DNA from: an uncultured Chloroflexota bacterium
GTDB lineage: Bacteria > Chloroflexota > UBA4733
DNA: 64,000 nucleotides
Direction of reading: 5' to 3'
NCBI GenBank assembly: GCA_937967325.1
Contig: CALBSQ010000193.1
Location: 1 to 64,000 of the forward strand
The notes under the pieces are model-generated. The model did not search any database. It worked only from the letters and a program-made list of their open reading frames with translations, and had not been told where the DNA came from. Position numbers and translations under genes: made by a program. Shown one piece after another: positions 16,844 through 25,365 of this stretch. Every line of letters starts with the position of its first letter. The first letter of the stretch is position 1.

Positions 16844-17696
16844 AGAAGCCGCGCCCGGTCTTTCGTCCCAGGTGGCCCGCGCGCACCTTCTCTTCCAGTA
16901 TTTTGGGCGGCCGCTCCGATGGGCCGGGCGCTGTCTGCTTGGTGTGCTGCCAGGCATTGTAGGTGATGTCCAGACCGCTGAAGTCGGCCAGCTCAAACGG
17001 TCCCATCGGGTGGTTGAGGCCGAGCTTGATGGCCTTATCGATGTCCTCGGGCGTGGCGTAGCCTTCCTCGGCCAGCCACATGGCCTCGCGCATCAAGGCG
17101 TTAAGCACACGGTTGACGATGAAGCCGGTGATCTCGCGGGTCAGCACGACCGGCTCCTTGCCCATGCGGCGCGCCACCTCGACCGCGGTCGCCACGGCCT
17201 CGGCGCTGCTGTCCGGCCCTTGCACCACTTCGACCAGCTTCATTACCAGCACGGGATGGAAGAAATGCATGTTGACCGCGCGCTCCGGATGCTGCAGGCC
17301 GGTCACAATCTCCGAGATGGCAATGCTGGACGAGTTGCTGGCCAGGACCACCTCTGGCGAGCAGAGCCGGTCCAGCTCCTGGAACACGACGCGCTTGGCG
17401 TCCAGGTCCTCGAAGACGGCCTCGATCACGTAGTCTGCCTGATCCACAGCCGCGGCCACTTCCGGCGTCAGGCGCAGGCGGGCGACGGCCTGGTCCCTGG
17501 CCTCGGCCGAGAGCTGGTTCCGCTCCACGCGACGCGTCAGCAGCCGGGCCTGCGTGTCCCGAGCGCGGTCCAACTGCGCGGGTTGGGCATCCGTCAGCGA
17601 GGTTTCGAGGCCGGACAGCGCCGCCTGGAGCGCAATCTGAGCGCCCATCGTCCCGGCCCCGATGACCGCGAGGCGGGTCACGGTGCGGGTAGTCAT
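16824..17696 (-). CDS. 3-hydroxyacyl-CoA (3-hydroxybutyryl-CoA) dehydrogenase
   Basis: A 290-residue NAD-dependent enzyme of the stand-alone HBD type that oxidises 3-hydroxyacyl-CoA to 3-ketoacyl-CoA. It shows the Rossmann motif VIGAGTMGAQIAL, NSSSIAISEI, the catalytic histidine in VNMHFFHPV, GFIVNRVLNAL, and the C-terminal GPFELADFSGLD. The true start is the ATG at 17696, which overlaps the thiolase stop as ATGA; a much longer open frame upstream is only the thiolase gene read out of phase. Confidence 0.93.
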   Translation of the reverse strand: MTTRTVTRLAVIGAGTMGAQIALQAALSGLETSLTDAQPAQLDRARDTQARLLTRRVERNQLSAEARDQAVARLRLTPEVAAAVDQADYVIEAVFEDLDAKRVVFQELDRLCSPEVVLASNSSSIAISEIVTGLQHPERAVNMHFFHPVLVMKLVEVVQGPDSSAEAVATAVEVARRMGKEPVVLTREITGFIVNRVLNALMREAMWLAEEGYATPEDIDKAIKLGLNHPMGPFELADFSGLDITYNAWQHTKQTAPGPSERPPKILEEKVRAGHLGRKTGRGFYEYPGT

Positions 17697-18889
17697 TGCG
17701 GCCGTTCCACCAGCGCCGCCAAGCCCATGCCGCCGCCGATGCACATCGTCTCGATGGCGTAGCGCGCCTGCCGGCGTCCCATCTCGTGGAGCAACGTGGC
17801 CATGATCCTGGCGCCCGTCGCCCCGATGGGATGGCCAATTGAGATGCCGGACCCGTTCACGTTCACGTTGGACAGGTCGGTGACGCCCAGGTCTTTGAGC
17901 ACCGCCAGCGCCTGCCCCGCGAACGCCTCGTTGAGCTCGATCAGATCCACGTCCCGAAGCGTCAGCTTGGTTTTCGCCAGCAGCTTGCGTACTGCCGGCG
18001 CCGGACCGATGCCCATGATGTCCGGCGGACAGCCCGCCGCCGCCCAGGCCACGACGCGCCCCATTGGCTCGAGTCCGCGCCGCCTGGCCTCCCCGGCCTC
18101 CATGACCACGCAGGCGGCGGCGGCATCGTTGATGCCGCTGGAGTTGCCCGCGGTCACGGTCTTGCCCAGCAACGCCGGCAGCCTGGCCAGCTTCTCCAAG
18201 CTGGTATCGGCACGCGGATGCTCGTCGCGGCTGATCGTCTGGCGCTCCCCCCTCGCCGCCGGGACCTCCACCGGAACCATCTCCTCGTCGAACTTCCCGG
18301 CGTTGATGGCGGCAACCGCGTTCTGGTGCGACCACAAGGCAAACTCATCCTGCTCTTGGCGGCTGATCTGGTACCGCTCGATAAGGTTCTCGGCCGTGTG
18401 CATCATGCCCGGGATGCAGCCGAACCGCTGCGGGCAAGACACCATCTCCCCGCTGGCCTTCAGCCGGTCCTTGAACTCGGCGCTGCCCATGCGCAGCCCC
18501 CAGCGGGCGCCGGTCACGTAGTACTCGGCGTTACTCTCGCTCTCGACGCCACCGGCCACGACGATGTTGGCATTTCCCGTCTGGATCGCCATCACCGCGT
18601 TGATGATCGCCTGCAAGCCGGACGAGCACTGCCGGTCCAGTGTGTAGGCGGGTACCTCCACCGGCAGACCGGCGATCAGCGCGGACAGGCGCGCCACATT
18701 GGGCGTCTCCCCGTTGACCAGCACGTGCCCCATGATGACTTCGTCGATCTCGCCGCCCTCAAGCTGGGCGCGCTTGACGGCCTCGCGGACGGCAACCGCG
18801 CCTAGCTCAGGCGCTTGAACATCCCGAAGCGCGCCGCCGAACCGCCCGACCGGCGTCCGTACCGCGCTGACGATAACCGCGTCTTGCAT
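17693..18889 (-). CDS. Thiolase (acetyl-CoA acetyltransferase family)
   Basis: The 398-residue enzyme condenses or cleaves 3-ketoacyl-CoA. It has the nucleophile cysteine in LDRQCSSGLQAI, the family motif ELNEAFAGQALAV, the catalytic histidine in GISIGHPIGATGARI, and the second cysteine in CIGGGMGLA. The start at ATG 18889 follows AAGGAGGAAAC. The open frame continues upstream into repeat cassette A2, but those residues do not belong to the family. It is translationally coupled to the hydroxyacyl-CoA dehydrogenase gene. Confidence 0.94.
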   Translation of the reverse strand: MQDAVIVSAVRTPVGRFGGALRDVQAPELGAVAVREAVKRAQLEGGEIDEVIMGHVLVNGETPNVARLSALIAGLPVEVPAYTLDRQCSSGLQAIINAVMAIQTGNANIVVAGGVESESNAEYYVTGARWGLRMGSAEFKDRLKASGEMVSCPQRFGCIPGMMHTAENLIERYQISRQEQDEFALWSHQNAVAAINAGKFDEEMVPVEVPAARGERQTISRDEHPRADTSLEKLARLPALLGKTVTAGNSSGINDAAAACVVMEAGEARRRGLEPMGRVVAWAAAGCPPDIMGIGPAPAVRKLLAKTKLTLRDVDLIELNEAFAGQALAVLKDLGVTDLSNVNVNGSGISIGHPIGATGARIMATLLHEMGRRQARYAIETMCIGGGMGLAALVERPQ

Positions 18890-18905
18890 GTTTCCTCCTT
18901 CGTCG

Positions 18906-19030
18906 GAGCAATCAGCTATCAGCCGACAGCTATCAGCGATGCGACGGTGCCGCCGGTTACCCATCCGCACCGTCGTTGCCGCTGGAGGCCACCGGGTTGC
19001 TGATAGCTGTCGGCTGATAGCTGATTGCTC
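18906..19030. repeat. Inverted-repeat cassette A2
   Basis: Perfect 32-bp arms (18906-18937 and 18999-19030) of GCTATCAGC-type units flank a 61-bp spacer. It fills the gap between the acyl-CoA ligase stop (1 nt away) and the Shine-Dalgarno of the thiolase gene. Compared with A1 both arms changed together (CCGTCAG/CTGACGG in A1, CCGACAG/CTGTCGG here), so pairing is kept. Confidence 0.9.
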
Positions 19031-19031
19031 A

Positions 19032-20636
19032 CTAATGCACCCTCTTCGCCTGACCGGCCCAATATGGTTCCCGAAGCTCCGCTTTGAGGATCTTGCCGGT
19101 CCCGCCCTTGGGCAGCGTGTCACGGAACTCCACTGTCTTGGGCGTTTTGAAACCGGCGAGATGCTGCCGGCAATGGGCGATGATCTCCTCCGCGGTGCAG
19201 AAGGTCCCTGGCCGCAGCGCCACTAACGCCTTGGGAACCTCCCCCCAATAGTCGTCGGGCACGGCCACCACCGCGCATTCGTAGACCGATGGGTGGAGCG
19301 CGACTGCCTGCTCCACTTCGATCGAAGAAATGTTCTCACCACCGCTGATGATGATGTCCTTCTTGCGGTCAACTATCGTGGTGTACCGTTCGGCGTTCCA
19401 CACGGCCATGTCGCCGGTGTGAAACCAGCCGCCCCGCATTGCTTCGGCGGTGGCGTCCGGATCGCGGAAGTATTCAGGCAGCACCACGTTGCTCTTGACG
19501 ACAATCTCCCCGATGCTTACGCCATCGGTCGGTATGTCAATCATGGACTCGTCGACGATGCGGAGCTCTACGCCCACAAATGGCAAGCCGGTGGTGGCTG
19601 CGCGCTCGTAACGAGCCGCGGCGTCCTCCAGTGGCTCCAGGTGCGTCTTGGGCAGCGCGCACGTGATGACGGGAGTCGTTTCCGTCAAGCCATAGCCGCC
19701 CAAACAGGTGCAGCCGAAACGCTCCGTCATGCGCCGGATGAGGGCAGGACTGCTGGGGGCGCCGCCGACGGTGCAGAGGCGCAGGCTGGAAAGGTCGTGC
19801 GGCTCCTGCTCCAGATGGGTGAGCAGCGCGTTGTACATCGTTGGGACGCCCAGGAGGTGCGTCACGCGTTCCTGCTCGATCAAGCGGCAGACCTCGGCCG
19901 GGACGAACTTCCGCAGCATCACGTGCGTGCCGCCCTTGGCGGTGACCGTGTGCGGCGTGCCCCAACCGTTCACATGGAACAACGGCACCTGGTGTAACAG
20001 GACATCGCTATCGGTGACGCCGCCGTATTGGCTCGCCATGACGTTGAGCGCGTGCAGATGGAGCTGGCGGTGCGTCATGGGCACACCTTTTGGCCGGCCC
20101 GTGCTGCCGCTGGTGTAAAAGAGCTCAGCCACCCCGCATTCATCGATCTCGATCTCTCGGCGCTCGGGGGTCGCCGCTGCCAGCAGTGCGTCATACGATG
20201 GCCCCTCGGCGCCGCCATCGGACGCCGAATCCACGTTGTCAAGAATCGCCAACGACAACGAGTGGTCGAGATAAGGACGTATTCTGTCCAATAAGGGCAG
20301 AAAGTCAGGATCCACGAACAGGTTGCGCGCCTCGGCGTGGTTCAAGATGTAGGCCAGCTCCTCCGGCCTCAGGCGGAAATTGAGCGGCAGCAGCACCGCC
20401 TCGGCCAGGAGCACTCCGTAGTACGCTTCCAGGAGCTGGTGACAGTTGTAGCAGAGGAAGGCGACGCGCTCACCGCGCCCGATACCCAGCCCCCGCAGCG
20501 CATTCGCCAGGCGCCCGACCCGAGCGCCAAATTCCGCATAGGTGAAGCGCCGCTCGCCGTCGACTACGCCGACCTTGTTGCCGTAGAGAAGCACGGCCCG
20601 ACGCTCAAACTCGAGCGGTGTCAACGGCACAAACAC
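19032..20636 (-). CDS. AMP-forming acyl-CoA synthetase (fatty-acyl-CoA ligase)
   Basis: The 534-residue ligase activates a carboxylic acid to its CoA thioester through an acyl-adenylate. Motifs in order: the P-loop-like AMP motif LFYTSGSTGRPKGVPMTH, GYGLTETTPVITC, the hinge YTTIVDRKKDIIISGGENIS, and the C-terminal lysine in GGTGKILKAELRE. It is the first gene of the minus-strand acyl-CoA operon. The acyl chain cannot be deduced; its partners suggest a short- or medium-chain or dicarboxylic acid. Confidence 0.92.
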   Translation of the reverse strand: MFVPLTPLEFERRAVLLYGNKVGVVDGERRFTYAEFGARVGRLANALRGLGIGRGERVAFLCYNCHQLLEAYYGVLLAEAVLLPLNFRLRPEELAYILNHAEARNLFVDPDFLPLLDRIRPYLDHSLSLAILDNVDSASDGGAEGPSYDALLAAATPERREIEIDECGVAELFYTSGSTGRPKGVPMTHRQLHLHALNVMASQYGGVTDSDVLLHQVPLFHVNGWGTPHTVTAKGGTHVMLRKFVPAEVCRLIEQERVTHLLGVPTMYNALLTHLEQEPHDLSSLRLCTVGGAPSSPALIRRMTERFGCTCLGGYGLTETTPVITCALPKTHLEPLEDAAARYERAATTGLPFVGVELRIVDESMIDIPTDGVSIGEIVVKSNVVLPEYFRDPDATAEAMRGGWFHTGDMAVWNAERYTTIVDRKKDIIISGGENISSIEVEQAVALHPSVYECAVVAVPDDYWGEVPKALVALRPGTFCTAEEIIAHCRQHLAGFKTPKTVEFRDTLPKGGTGKILKAELREPYWAGQAKRVH

Positions 20637-20760
20637 GTGGTTTTGCCCTCCCGTGTGCTCGTTGAGCCGGGCACGCTACGTCATGGTCAGTATATACGGT
20701 GGAAGGCTCGCTGCGCGGGTGACGCGTCCTCGGGCGCGCCACAACGCATTGCATCGACCT

Positions 20761-20895
20761 GGCGGTGTAGGACGGAGCGCGGGCGTCCCGCCCGCCCGGC
20801 GGTCACCGCTGGCGGACACGCTGCCAGTGAGGCGGCGGAGCGGCGCACCGGAGCGCCGGGGCGGGCGGGACGCCCGCGCTCCGTCCCACACCGCC
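20761..20895. repeat. Inverted-repeat cassette B1
   Basis: Arms of about 40 bp (20761-20800 and 20855-20895, about two differences) contain the core CGGAGCGCGGGCGTCCCG and flank a 54-bp spacer. It sits in the 421-bp gap 20637-21057 between the divergent acyl-CoA ligase and sulfatase genes; nothing else is recognised in that gap. Similarity to B2 continues about 25 bp beyond the arms on each side. Confidence 0.88.
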
Positions 20896-21057
20896 CGCGG
20901 CGATAGCTTGCCGCAAAACTCGGTGGCGGACCCCGAGCCCACCGGACGCTTTAGCGTCCGGTCGGCTGTCGAACACGCAAGACCCGGCCACGAGCTACAC
21001 TCCTGCCTGGGCACGTGTGCCCATTGACGTCATTCGGGTACTAACGGAGTGACCGCC

Positions 21058-22581
21058 GTGGCCGCGCCGCCAAACATCCTGCTCATCACGTCCGACCAGC
21101 AGCATTGGGACACGCTGGGAGTCATCAATGAGCGTATCCGCACACCCGCGCTCGACCGCCTCTGCGCGGAGGGCACCCGCTTTACGCGGGCATATTGCCC
21201 GAACCCGGTCTGTTCGCCCACCCGAGCCAGCATCATCACCGGCCTCTATCCTTCCGTCCATGGCTGCTGGACCATCGGCGTCAAGCTGCCCGAGGACGTG
21301 CCGACCGTGGGCGACATGCTCTCCCGGGGCGGTTACCGAACCTCACTTATCGGGAAGGCGCACTTTCAGCCTTTGGCTTCGCAGCCGGGCAGCGAATCGT
21401 TGGAGTGCCAGCCCATCTTGCGCGACCTCGACTTCTGGCGTCGTTTTCACGGGCCCTGGTATGGCTTCGATCACGTCGAGGTCGCGCGTAACCACGCGGA
21501 TGAAAGCCTGGTGGGCCAGCACTATGCCATTTGGATGGAGGATCACGGCCTTGCTAACTGGCGCGACTACTTCCGACCCGTTGGTCCCGCACCCAACTCG
21601 CCTCCGCCACGTCGTCACCATTGGGACTTGCCGGAGCAGCTCCACTACACGACCTGGACCGGTCAGCGGACGATCGCGCAAATCGACCACTGCGTTGTCG
21701 AGAAGCGGCCGTTCTTCTGCTGGGCCAGTTTTCACGACCCCCATCCGCCCTATCTGGTCAGTGAGCCCTGGGCTTCGATGTACGATCCCAGTGCCATGGC
21801 GCCCGGCGAGCTAAAGCCGGGCGAACACTATTGCAACCCGCCGCACTTCCAACTGACCCAGGGGCCGCGGCCAGACTTCTCACGGTGGCGCGAAACCTTC
21901 GCCGCCCACGGCTTCCAGAGCCATTTGCATGAGCGAGCCAACCTGCAGCGCGACATGGCGACGTACTACGGCATGATCAGTTTCATGGATGCTCAGATCG
22001 GGCGAATCCTGGACCGACTCGACCAGCACGGCATTGCCGAAAACACCATCGTCGTGTTCAGCACGGACCATGGCCACTTCCTTGGTCAGCACGGACTGAT
22101 TGCCAAGGGGGCTTTCCACTACGAGGACCTGCTCAAATTGCCCTTCATCGTTCGTTTTCCGGCGGCCGTGCCGGCCGGAAGGGAGAGCGACGCGCTGCAG
22201 AGTCTGGTCGATCTCGCCCCCACTTTCCTCACCTACGCCGGACTGCCCGTGCCGGGACTGATGCAAGGACTGAACCAACGCCCAGCCTGGGAGGGCTCGG
22301 TCGGAGATTCTGACGCCGTGCGCCATAGCGTCATCGTCGAGAACCGGCATCAGCCGACCAAGCTGCACCTGCGCACCTTCGTTACCCGCCGCCACAAGAT
22401 CACCGTGTACCGCGGTGCATCGTACGGCGAGATGTTCGATCTGGAGATGGATCCCGGGGAGTTTCATAACCGCTGGGACGACCCCGATTATTCGTCAGTC
22501 AAGAGCGATCTCTTGCTCCAGCTCGCTCAGGCCGAGCTCGAGCGCGAACCCACCCGGATGCCGCGTATCGCCAATGCCTGA
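21058..22581 (+). CDS. Type I sulfatase (formylglycine-dependent)
   Basis: The 507-residue enzyme belongs to the alkaline-phosphatase-superfamily sulfatases. The active-site cysteine to be converted to formylglycine is in CSPTRAS; metal ligands are visible in LLITSDQQHWDTLG and VVFSTDHGHFLGQHG. There is no signal peptide, so it is probably cytoplasmic and acts on imported sulfate or phosphonate esters. GTG 21058 is chosen because GGAG lies 8 nt upstream; GTG 21049 is an alternative. No formylglycine-generating enzyme is in the window. It heads the plus-strand run of catabolic genes. Confidence 0.9.
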   Translation: MAAPPNILLITSDQQHWDTLGVINERIRTPALDRLCAEGTRFTRAYCPNPVCSPTRASIITGLYPSVHGCWTIGVKLPEDVPTVGDMLSRGGYRTSLIGKAHFQPLASQPGSESLECQPILRDLDFWRRFHGPWYGFDHVEVARNHADESLVGQHYAIWMEDHGLANWRDYFRPVGPAPNSPPPRRHHWDLPEQLHYTTWTGQRTIAQIDHCVVEKRPFFCWASFHDPHPPYLVSEPWASMYDPSAMAPGELKPGEHYCNPPHFQLTQGPRPDFSRWRETFAAHGFQSHLHERANLQRDMATYYGMISFMDAQIGRILDRLDQHGIAENTIVVFSTDHGHFLGQHGLIAKGAFHYEDLLKLPFIVRFPAAVPAGRESDALQSLVDLAPTFLTYAGLPVPGLMQGLNQRPAWEGSVGDSDAVRHSVIVENRHQPTKLHLRTFVTRRHKITVYRGASYGEMFDLEMDPGEFHNRWDDPDYSSVKSDLLLQLAQAELEREPTRMPRIANA

Positions 22582-22640
22582 CGCCTCGCCAGGAACAAAG
22601 GTGGCTCTCCATGTGCCACCTTGGCGCCGGGCTCCGAGGG

Positions 22641-22818
22641 CCAGCCACAAAGCGTATTGTGTCGATCTGGCGATGTGCGACGGAGCGCGGGCGTCCCGCC
22701 CTCCCCGGTTGCCACCGATGGGGTGGCATCAAGTGAGCATTTGGGAGCCTGTCCCACGACCGCGCCGGGGCGGGCGGGACGCCCGCGCTCCGTCGCACAC
22801 GGCCTCGGCGATGGCTGG
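22641..22818. repeat. Inverted-repeat cassette B2
   Basis: The main arms (22669-22708 and 22765-22804) carry the same core as B1 with a 56-bp spacer, and a further short outer pair (CCAGCCA / TGGCTGG) extends it to 22641-22818. It occupies about half of the 380-bp gap 22582-22961 between the sulfatase and aminotransferase genes. The remaining DNA shows no other feature. Confidence 0.88.
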
Positions 22819-22961
22819 TTACATCCGACTTTGACGCGTCCGGACTCCGATGGCGGCTGTCTCGAGGCGCCCATGTATGATAGTCTTGTGCCGACCGGCA
22901 AGCGCCCCCTGATGGGAGCGCAACCTCCGGCCGGGAAGACGGTCGAGAGAAAGGCGGCTTC

Positions 22962-24131
22962 ATGGCAGCGACAGTCAGCACGGAGACGCGGCAACAGGCG
23001 GTAACGTCCGCGCCGCCTCGGACCTTCAACTTCGGCAGCGGGATGCCCGATCCGGCAACCTTCCCGTCCACTGAGCTGGCGGAGGCCGCGGCGCGGATTC
23101 TCCCGCGGGCCGGAAGCGTGCTGGTGAAATATCCAGACCAGCGGGGCTGGCCGGCGCTGCGGGAGATTGCCGTCGAGCGCTTTCGGCGTAACCACGGCGT
23201 CGACATCCCGATCGAGCAGGTAGTCCTTGCCAATGGCAGCATGCAGCCCATCGGCCTCGCGGCGCTAGGGCTGGCCGGCGCCGGCGCTACCATCGTCGTG
23301 GAATCCTTCAGTTACGTTGGCTCGTTGCACGCCTTCCGCCGCGCCGGTGCGAATCTGGTGGGCGTTCCCCTGGATGGCCAGGGGATGCGCATGGATGCGC
23401 TGGCCGCCACGCTGGATCGCCTGCAGACGGAAGGCCGCAAACCCGCCTTTATCTACACGATACCGAGCTACCAGAATCCCACCGGTACGACCCTCCCCTT
23501 GGAGCGCCGCCGGCAGATGCTGGAGATTGCCCGTCAGCACGACGTGCTGATCGTGGAGGACGATTGCTACGCCGACGTGCGCTATACCGACGTGTTGCCG
23601 CCGGCGGCGCTCTACAAGCTGGGCGAGCCCGGCCGGGTGCTCTACATCGGCTCCTTCTCGAAAATACTCGGCCCGGGCGTGCGGCTGGGCTATTTCATCG
23701 CCGCGGAACCGCTAATTGCCGAGCTCATGCGCTACAAGATAGACGGCGGTACTAGCGCCCTCTCCGCCATGATCGTCGCGGAGTTCTTTCACGATCACCT
23801 GTGGTCACACATCGCCCGCTGCAACCAGGCGTTGGGCGCCAAGCGCGACACGCTCCTGGCCGCGCTCGACCAGCACCTGGCCGGGACGGGGATCGAGTGG
23901 ACGCGCCCGGACGGCGGACTCTTCACCTGGCTGAAGCTGCCGGAGGACACCAATATCGTTCGACTGCGCGAGCTGGCGACAGAGGCGGGTATCCAGTATG
24001 GAAGTGGCCGCTCTTTCGACGCAGACGACCGCGAAGTCTCCTATCTTCGTCTGGCCTTCGGCTTCATCGACCGCGCCGACATTCCGGATGGCGTAGCTGC
24101 GCTTGCTCGCTGCCTGGAGCGGGCGCGGTAG
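22962..24131 (+). CDS. PLP-dependent aminotransferase, class I/II (MocR/LysN-like domain without HTH)
   Basis: The 389-residue protein is a fold-type I aminotransferase, closest in style to 2-aminoadipate aminotransferases and to the catalytic domain of MocR regulators, but with no GntR DNA-binding domain. Motifs: GSGMPDPATFP near the N-terminus, IPSYQNPTG, VEDDCYADVRY, and the PLP lysine in YIGSFSKILGPGVRLG. GAAAGG lies before ATG 22962. Substrate is unknown. It precedes a LigC-like oxidoreductase gene, from which it is separated only by cassette C. Confidence 0.88.
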   Translation: MAATVSTETRQQAVTSAPPRTFNFGSGMPDPATFPSTELAEAAARILPRAGSVLVKYPDQRGWPALREIAVERFRRNHGVDIPIEQVVLANGSMQPIGLAALGLAGAGATIVVESFSYVGSLHAFRRAGANLVGVPLDGQGMRMDALAATLDRLQTEGRKPAFIYTIPSYQNPTGTTLPLERRRQMLEIARQHDVLIVEDDCYADVRYTDVLPPAALYKLGEPGRVLYIGSFSKILGPGVRLGYFIAAEPLIAELMRYKIDGGTSALSAMIVAEFFHDHLWSHIARCNQALGAKRDTLLAALDQHLAGTGIEWTRPDGGLFTWLKLPEDTNIVRLRELATEAGIQYGSGRSFDADDREVSYLRLAFGFIDRADIPDGVAALARCLERAR

Positions 24132-24133
24132 TC

Positions 24134-24291
24134 AACCTCTCCCCCGGCCCCTCCCCTACGAAGGGCGGGGAGCCTCACAGGGAACGCTGGCGGCCCATGG
24201 GGACAGTCACTGTTGGTGCTGCCAGAACAAGCGATCACCTGTTCCGTCCAAGCTTCCCTCCCTTCGTAGGGGAGGGGCCGGGGGAGAGGTT
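24134..24291. repeat. Inverted-repeat cassette C
   Basis: Arms of 36 bp (24134-24169 and 24256-24291, one mismatch) contain CTCTCCCCCGGCCCCTCC and CCTACGAAGGG; the spacer is 86 bp. It starts 2 nt after the aminotransferase stop and ends 4 nt before the Shine-Dalgarno GGGAGGA of the next gene. Confidence 0.9.
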
Positions 24292-24308
24292 CCCAGGGAG
24301 GACGCACC

Positions 24309-25304
24309 ATGCCACTGCATATCGCGGTCGTCGGCTATGGCACAACGGCGCACAGTCACGCGCGGATGCTGCGCGACGAAGGGCTCGTACTGGACAGCGC
24401 TGTTGGGCGGCTGGCGGACCGTACTGCCGAGTTCGCGCGGGAGCTGGGGTTTCGCCATCACACGACCGATCTGGACGAAGCGTTGGCGCGGCCCGACCTC
24501 GCTGCCGTGGTCATTTGCTCGCCAACCGATGCCCATGCCGCCCAGACTGAGCAGGCATTGCAGGCCGGCAAGCACGTTCTCGTCGAGATACCACTGGCCA
24601 CGTCCTTCGACGACGCCCAGCGGCTGGCCCGGCTCGCCTCCGAGCGCAAGCTGACGCTGATGGTGGCGCACACGCACCGCTATGGACCGGCCAACCGCGA
24701 GGCCAAGCGCCGAATCGCGGCCGGCGAGCTGACGGTGCATCACATTGTCGCGCGCTACGTCTTCTTGCGCCGGGAGAACGTGGATTGGACCGGTCGGCAG
24801 CGATCCTGGACCGACAACCTAATCTGGCACCACGGCTGCCACGCCACCGACATGTGTCTCTGGCTGCTCGGCGAGAGCGAGCCGGGCCGGCTCGACGTAT
24901 CCGCTCAGGTTGCCTTGCCCGACCGCAAGATGGGCATCCCGATGGATCTGTCCATCCTGATGCGCACCCGCAACGATGCGCTCGCTTCCGTCAACATGTC
25001 GTACAACTCCCACATGAATCTCAACGACTATCTGATCATCGGGCACGAGAAATCGCTGGTCATCAGCGGCGGCAAGCTGATCGGGCCGGAAGGGGTCTTG
25101 CTCGACGCGGCCGGCCAGCCTTACGAGCAGCGCAGCACCCTGGCGCGCCAGAACCGCGACTTCCTGGAAGCGGTTCGCGACGGGCGACCGGCGGCCGTCA
25201 GCGCTGAATCGGTCCTACCTGCCATGTGGGCGCTGCAGCAGGCGCAGGATTCCTGGGAGGCTTGGCGACCGGCCGCCGCGGAGCATCCGCTGCCACACGC
25301 TTGA
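24309..25304 (+). CDS. Gfo/Idh/MocA-family oxidoreductase, resembling LigC-type semialdehyde dehydrogenases
   Basis: A 331-residue NAD(P)-dependent oxidoreductase with an N-terminal Rossmann fold (IAVVGYGTTAHSHARML) and the family's C-terminal beta-sheet domain. The usual EKP motif is EIP here (HVLVEIPLA), so the typical lysine is absent. EIP, together with RSWTDNLIWHHGCHATDM and AHTHRYGPANREAKRRI, recalls LigC-type 4-carboxy-2-hydroxymuconate-6-semialdehyde dehydrogenases of protocatechuate 4,5-cleavage. No other lig gene is adjacent, so the substrate assignment is tentative. ATG 24309 follows GGGAGGA. Confidence 0.85.
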   Translation: MPLHIAVVGYGTTAHSHARMLRDEGLVLDSAVGRLADRTAEFARELGFRHHTTDLDEALARPDLAAVVICSPTDAHAAQTEQALQAGKHVLVEIPLATSFDDAQRLARLASERKLTLMVAHTHRYGPANREAKRRIAAGELTVHHIVARYVFLRRENVDWTGRQRSWTDNLIWHHGCHATDMCLWLLGESEPGRLDVSAQVALPDRKMGIPMDLSILMRTRNDALASVNMSYNSHMNLNDYLIIGHEKSLVISGGKLIGPEGVLLDAAGQPYEQRSTLARQNRDFLEAVRDGRPAAVSAESVLPAMWALQQAQDSWEAWRPAAAEHPLPHA

Positions 25305-25365
25305 GTGGCGCATCCGGCGAGCCTCAGATTACACGGCGATTAAGTTTGGGTAGTGCGGAGGGGAG

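Noticed and set aside
16824..18335. A 503-codon open frame apparently fusing an Arg/Gly-rich N-terminus to hydroxyacyl-CoA dehydrogenase
   Set aside because: The N-terminal 213 codons are the thiolase gene read out of phase; the dehydrogenase starts at ATG 17696 with an ATGA overlap.
18890..19123. N-terminal extension of the thiolase through repeat A2
   Set aside because: The extra residues come from the repeat and the opposite end of the ligase gene; AAGGAGG before ATG 18889 and the family N-terminus fix the start.
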